Shown piece by piece: positions 11,926-12,609 of a stretch of DNA of 12,609 bases. How positions within the stretch are numbered: position 1 is the first letter of the stretch; every line of letters starts with the position of its first letter. The stretch lies in NCBI GenBank assembly GCA_001796995.1, contig MGOB01000024.1, positions 50,703 through 63,311 on the forward strand, written 5' to 3'. The notes under the pieces were generated by a model. It was not told the DNA's origin and did no database searches. It worked only from the letters and a program-made list of their open reading frames with translations. The position numbers and the translations under genes were made by a program. The stretch comes from Chloroflexi bacterium RBG_16_68_14 (lineage in GTDB: Bacteria > Chloroflexota > Dehalococcoidia > DSTF01 > RBG-16-68-14).

Positions 11926-12609
11926 ATGCTCAGCATCGGCATCGACTTTGGTACGTCCAACTCCAGCGTCGCCGTCTGCGATGGAGAGACGGTGCGGCTG
12001 CTGCCGCTGGACCCGCACGCGCGCGACCCGCAGGTGATGCGCTCGCTGCTCTACATCACGCGGGAGGGCGAGGTGGTCGCCGGGCAGCGCGCCCTCGACC
12101 TGTACACGGAGCAGAACACCGGCCGCGAGGTGAGGCTGGAACGTCATTACCTCCGCGAGATCGAGATGGTCTTCTCCGACATGAAGGTGGTCAAGGAGGC
12201 CTTCGCCCTGGTGGACGTGAACGAGCCAGGGCGGCTCTTCCAATCGCTCAAGCGCTTCCTGCCCGTCACCTCGTTCAAGAAGACCAGCGTCTTTGGCCGC
12301 GAGTACCGGCTGGAGGAGCTGGTGGCCACGCTGGCGCGACAGATGGTGCAGGCCGCCGAGGCCGCCCTCGGCCGGCGCATCGACGCGATCACCGTTGGCA
12401 GGCCGGTGCGCTTCTCGGAGGAGGCGCGCAGGGACGAGGCGGCGCGACAGCGGCTGGAGGAGGCCTGGGGCCAGGTGGGCGTCGAGCGGGTGCGCTTCCT
12501 GGAGGAGCCGGTGGCCGCCGCCCACCACTACGCCGCCGAGGCCGCCATCGCACCGGGGGCGCGCTTCCTCGTCTTCGACTTCGGCGGCGGCACGCTGGAC
12601 ATCACCGTC
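11926..12609 (+). CDS. Hsp70-family ATPase/chaperone, YegD/DnaK-like (3' partial)
   Basis: 228 codons are visible and the frame stays open at the right edge. IGIDFGTSNSSVAV (residues 4-17) is the phosphate-1 loop of the actin/Hsp70 ATPase fold. FLEEPVAAAHHYA (about 192-204) and FDFGGGTLDITV at the edge (about 217-228) are the classic phosphate-2 region. An extra stretch around residues 60-110 without the usual DnaK sequence points to the YegD-type Hsp70 group rather than canonical DnaK. The start at 11926 has GGAG 7 nt upstream. The GC content is higher than in the XRE/methyltransferase region, so this may be core chromosome just outside the island. A role as an ATP-dependent chaperone is likely, but its client is unknown. 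Confidence 0.88.
   Translation, partial: MLSIGIDFGTSNSSVAVCDGETVRLLPLDPHARDPQVMRSLLYITREGEVVAGQRALDLYTEQNTGREVRLERHYLREIEMVFSDMKVVKEAFALVDVNEPGRLFQSLKRFLPVTSFKKTSVFGREYRLEELVATLARQMVQAAEAALGRRIDAITVGRPVRFSEEARRDEAARQRLEEAWGQVGVERVRFLEEPVAAAHHYAAEAAIAPGARFLVFDFGGGTLDITV

Noticed and set aside
11908..12528. Long minus-strand frame opposite the Hsp70 gene
   Set aside because: It is a shadow of a GC-rich gene; the plus frame has unmistakable Hsp70 motifs.
1..12609. CRISPR array or insertion sequence
   Set aside because: No regularly spaced repeats, and no transposase or terminal inverted repeats were seen on either strand.

Overview
The window is GC-rich bacterial DNA with canonical AGGAGG-type ribosome sites and bacterial -35/-10 promoters. 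The style of the Hsp70-family protein at the right end and the overall gene style fit a high-GC, probably monoderm bacterium; Chloroflexota is my best guess, but nothing here proves it. The layout looks like a genomic or defence island: a helicase-nuclease at the left, a ubiquitin-like conjugation operon, a divergent regulator with a methyltransferase, a membrane-anchored orphan, then a tyrosine recombinase and an Hsp70 gene that may mark the chromosomal flank.

Region by region: 1-2301 (+) is the 3' part of a RecD-like SF1 helicase carrying a C-terminal PD-(D/E)XK-like nuclease domain. Positions 7122 down to 2344 (-) form one eight-gene transcription unit. Its order is a small basic protein, a HicA-like protein, a ubiquitin-like protein (Ubl) ending in Gly-Cys, an E2-like conjugating enzyme, a single-pass membrane protein with a Thr/Pro-rich tail, a JAB/JAMM isopeptidase, a ThiF/E1-like activating enzyme with two C-terminal zinc ribbons, and a membrane-anchored RING-H2-like protein. 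All eight genes have a recognisable Shine-Dalgarno site. The unit has a strong promoter at 7317-7288.

Divergently, 7521-9218 (+) holds an XRE-type regulator followed after 18 bp by a glycine-N-methyltransferase-like enzyme. Near-identical dyad sites sit at the predicted transcription starts of both divergent promoters, so the XRE protein is the natural candidate regulator of the ubiquitin-like operon. At 9259-10482 (-) is a membrane-anchored protein resembling terpenoid-cyclase-type alpha/alpha toroids. Positions 10483-10973 are mostly non-coding and may hold a decayed recombinase tail on the minus strand. At 10974-11630 (+) is a catalytic-domain-only tyrosine recombinase. At 11688-11843 is a possible small structured RNA or leader ending in a strong terminator, followed by the 5' part of an Hsp70-family gene (11926 to the right edge).

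The most interesting content is the operon. E1, E2, Ubl, isopeptidase and a membrane-bound RING-like candidate E3 are all present, together with a second membrane protein that could be substrate, anchor or sensor. A working model is that the JAB enzyme trims the Ubl tail, E1 adenylates it, E2 takes it by thioester, and the RING-like protein directs conjugation at the cytoplasmic membrane face. E1-E2-JAB-Ubl operons are known in bacteria, including the antiviral Bil systems. The combination seen here, with a membrane RING-like protein, a mucin-like membrane partner and a HicA-like leader gene, may be undescribed.
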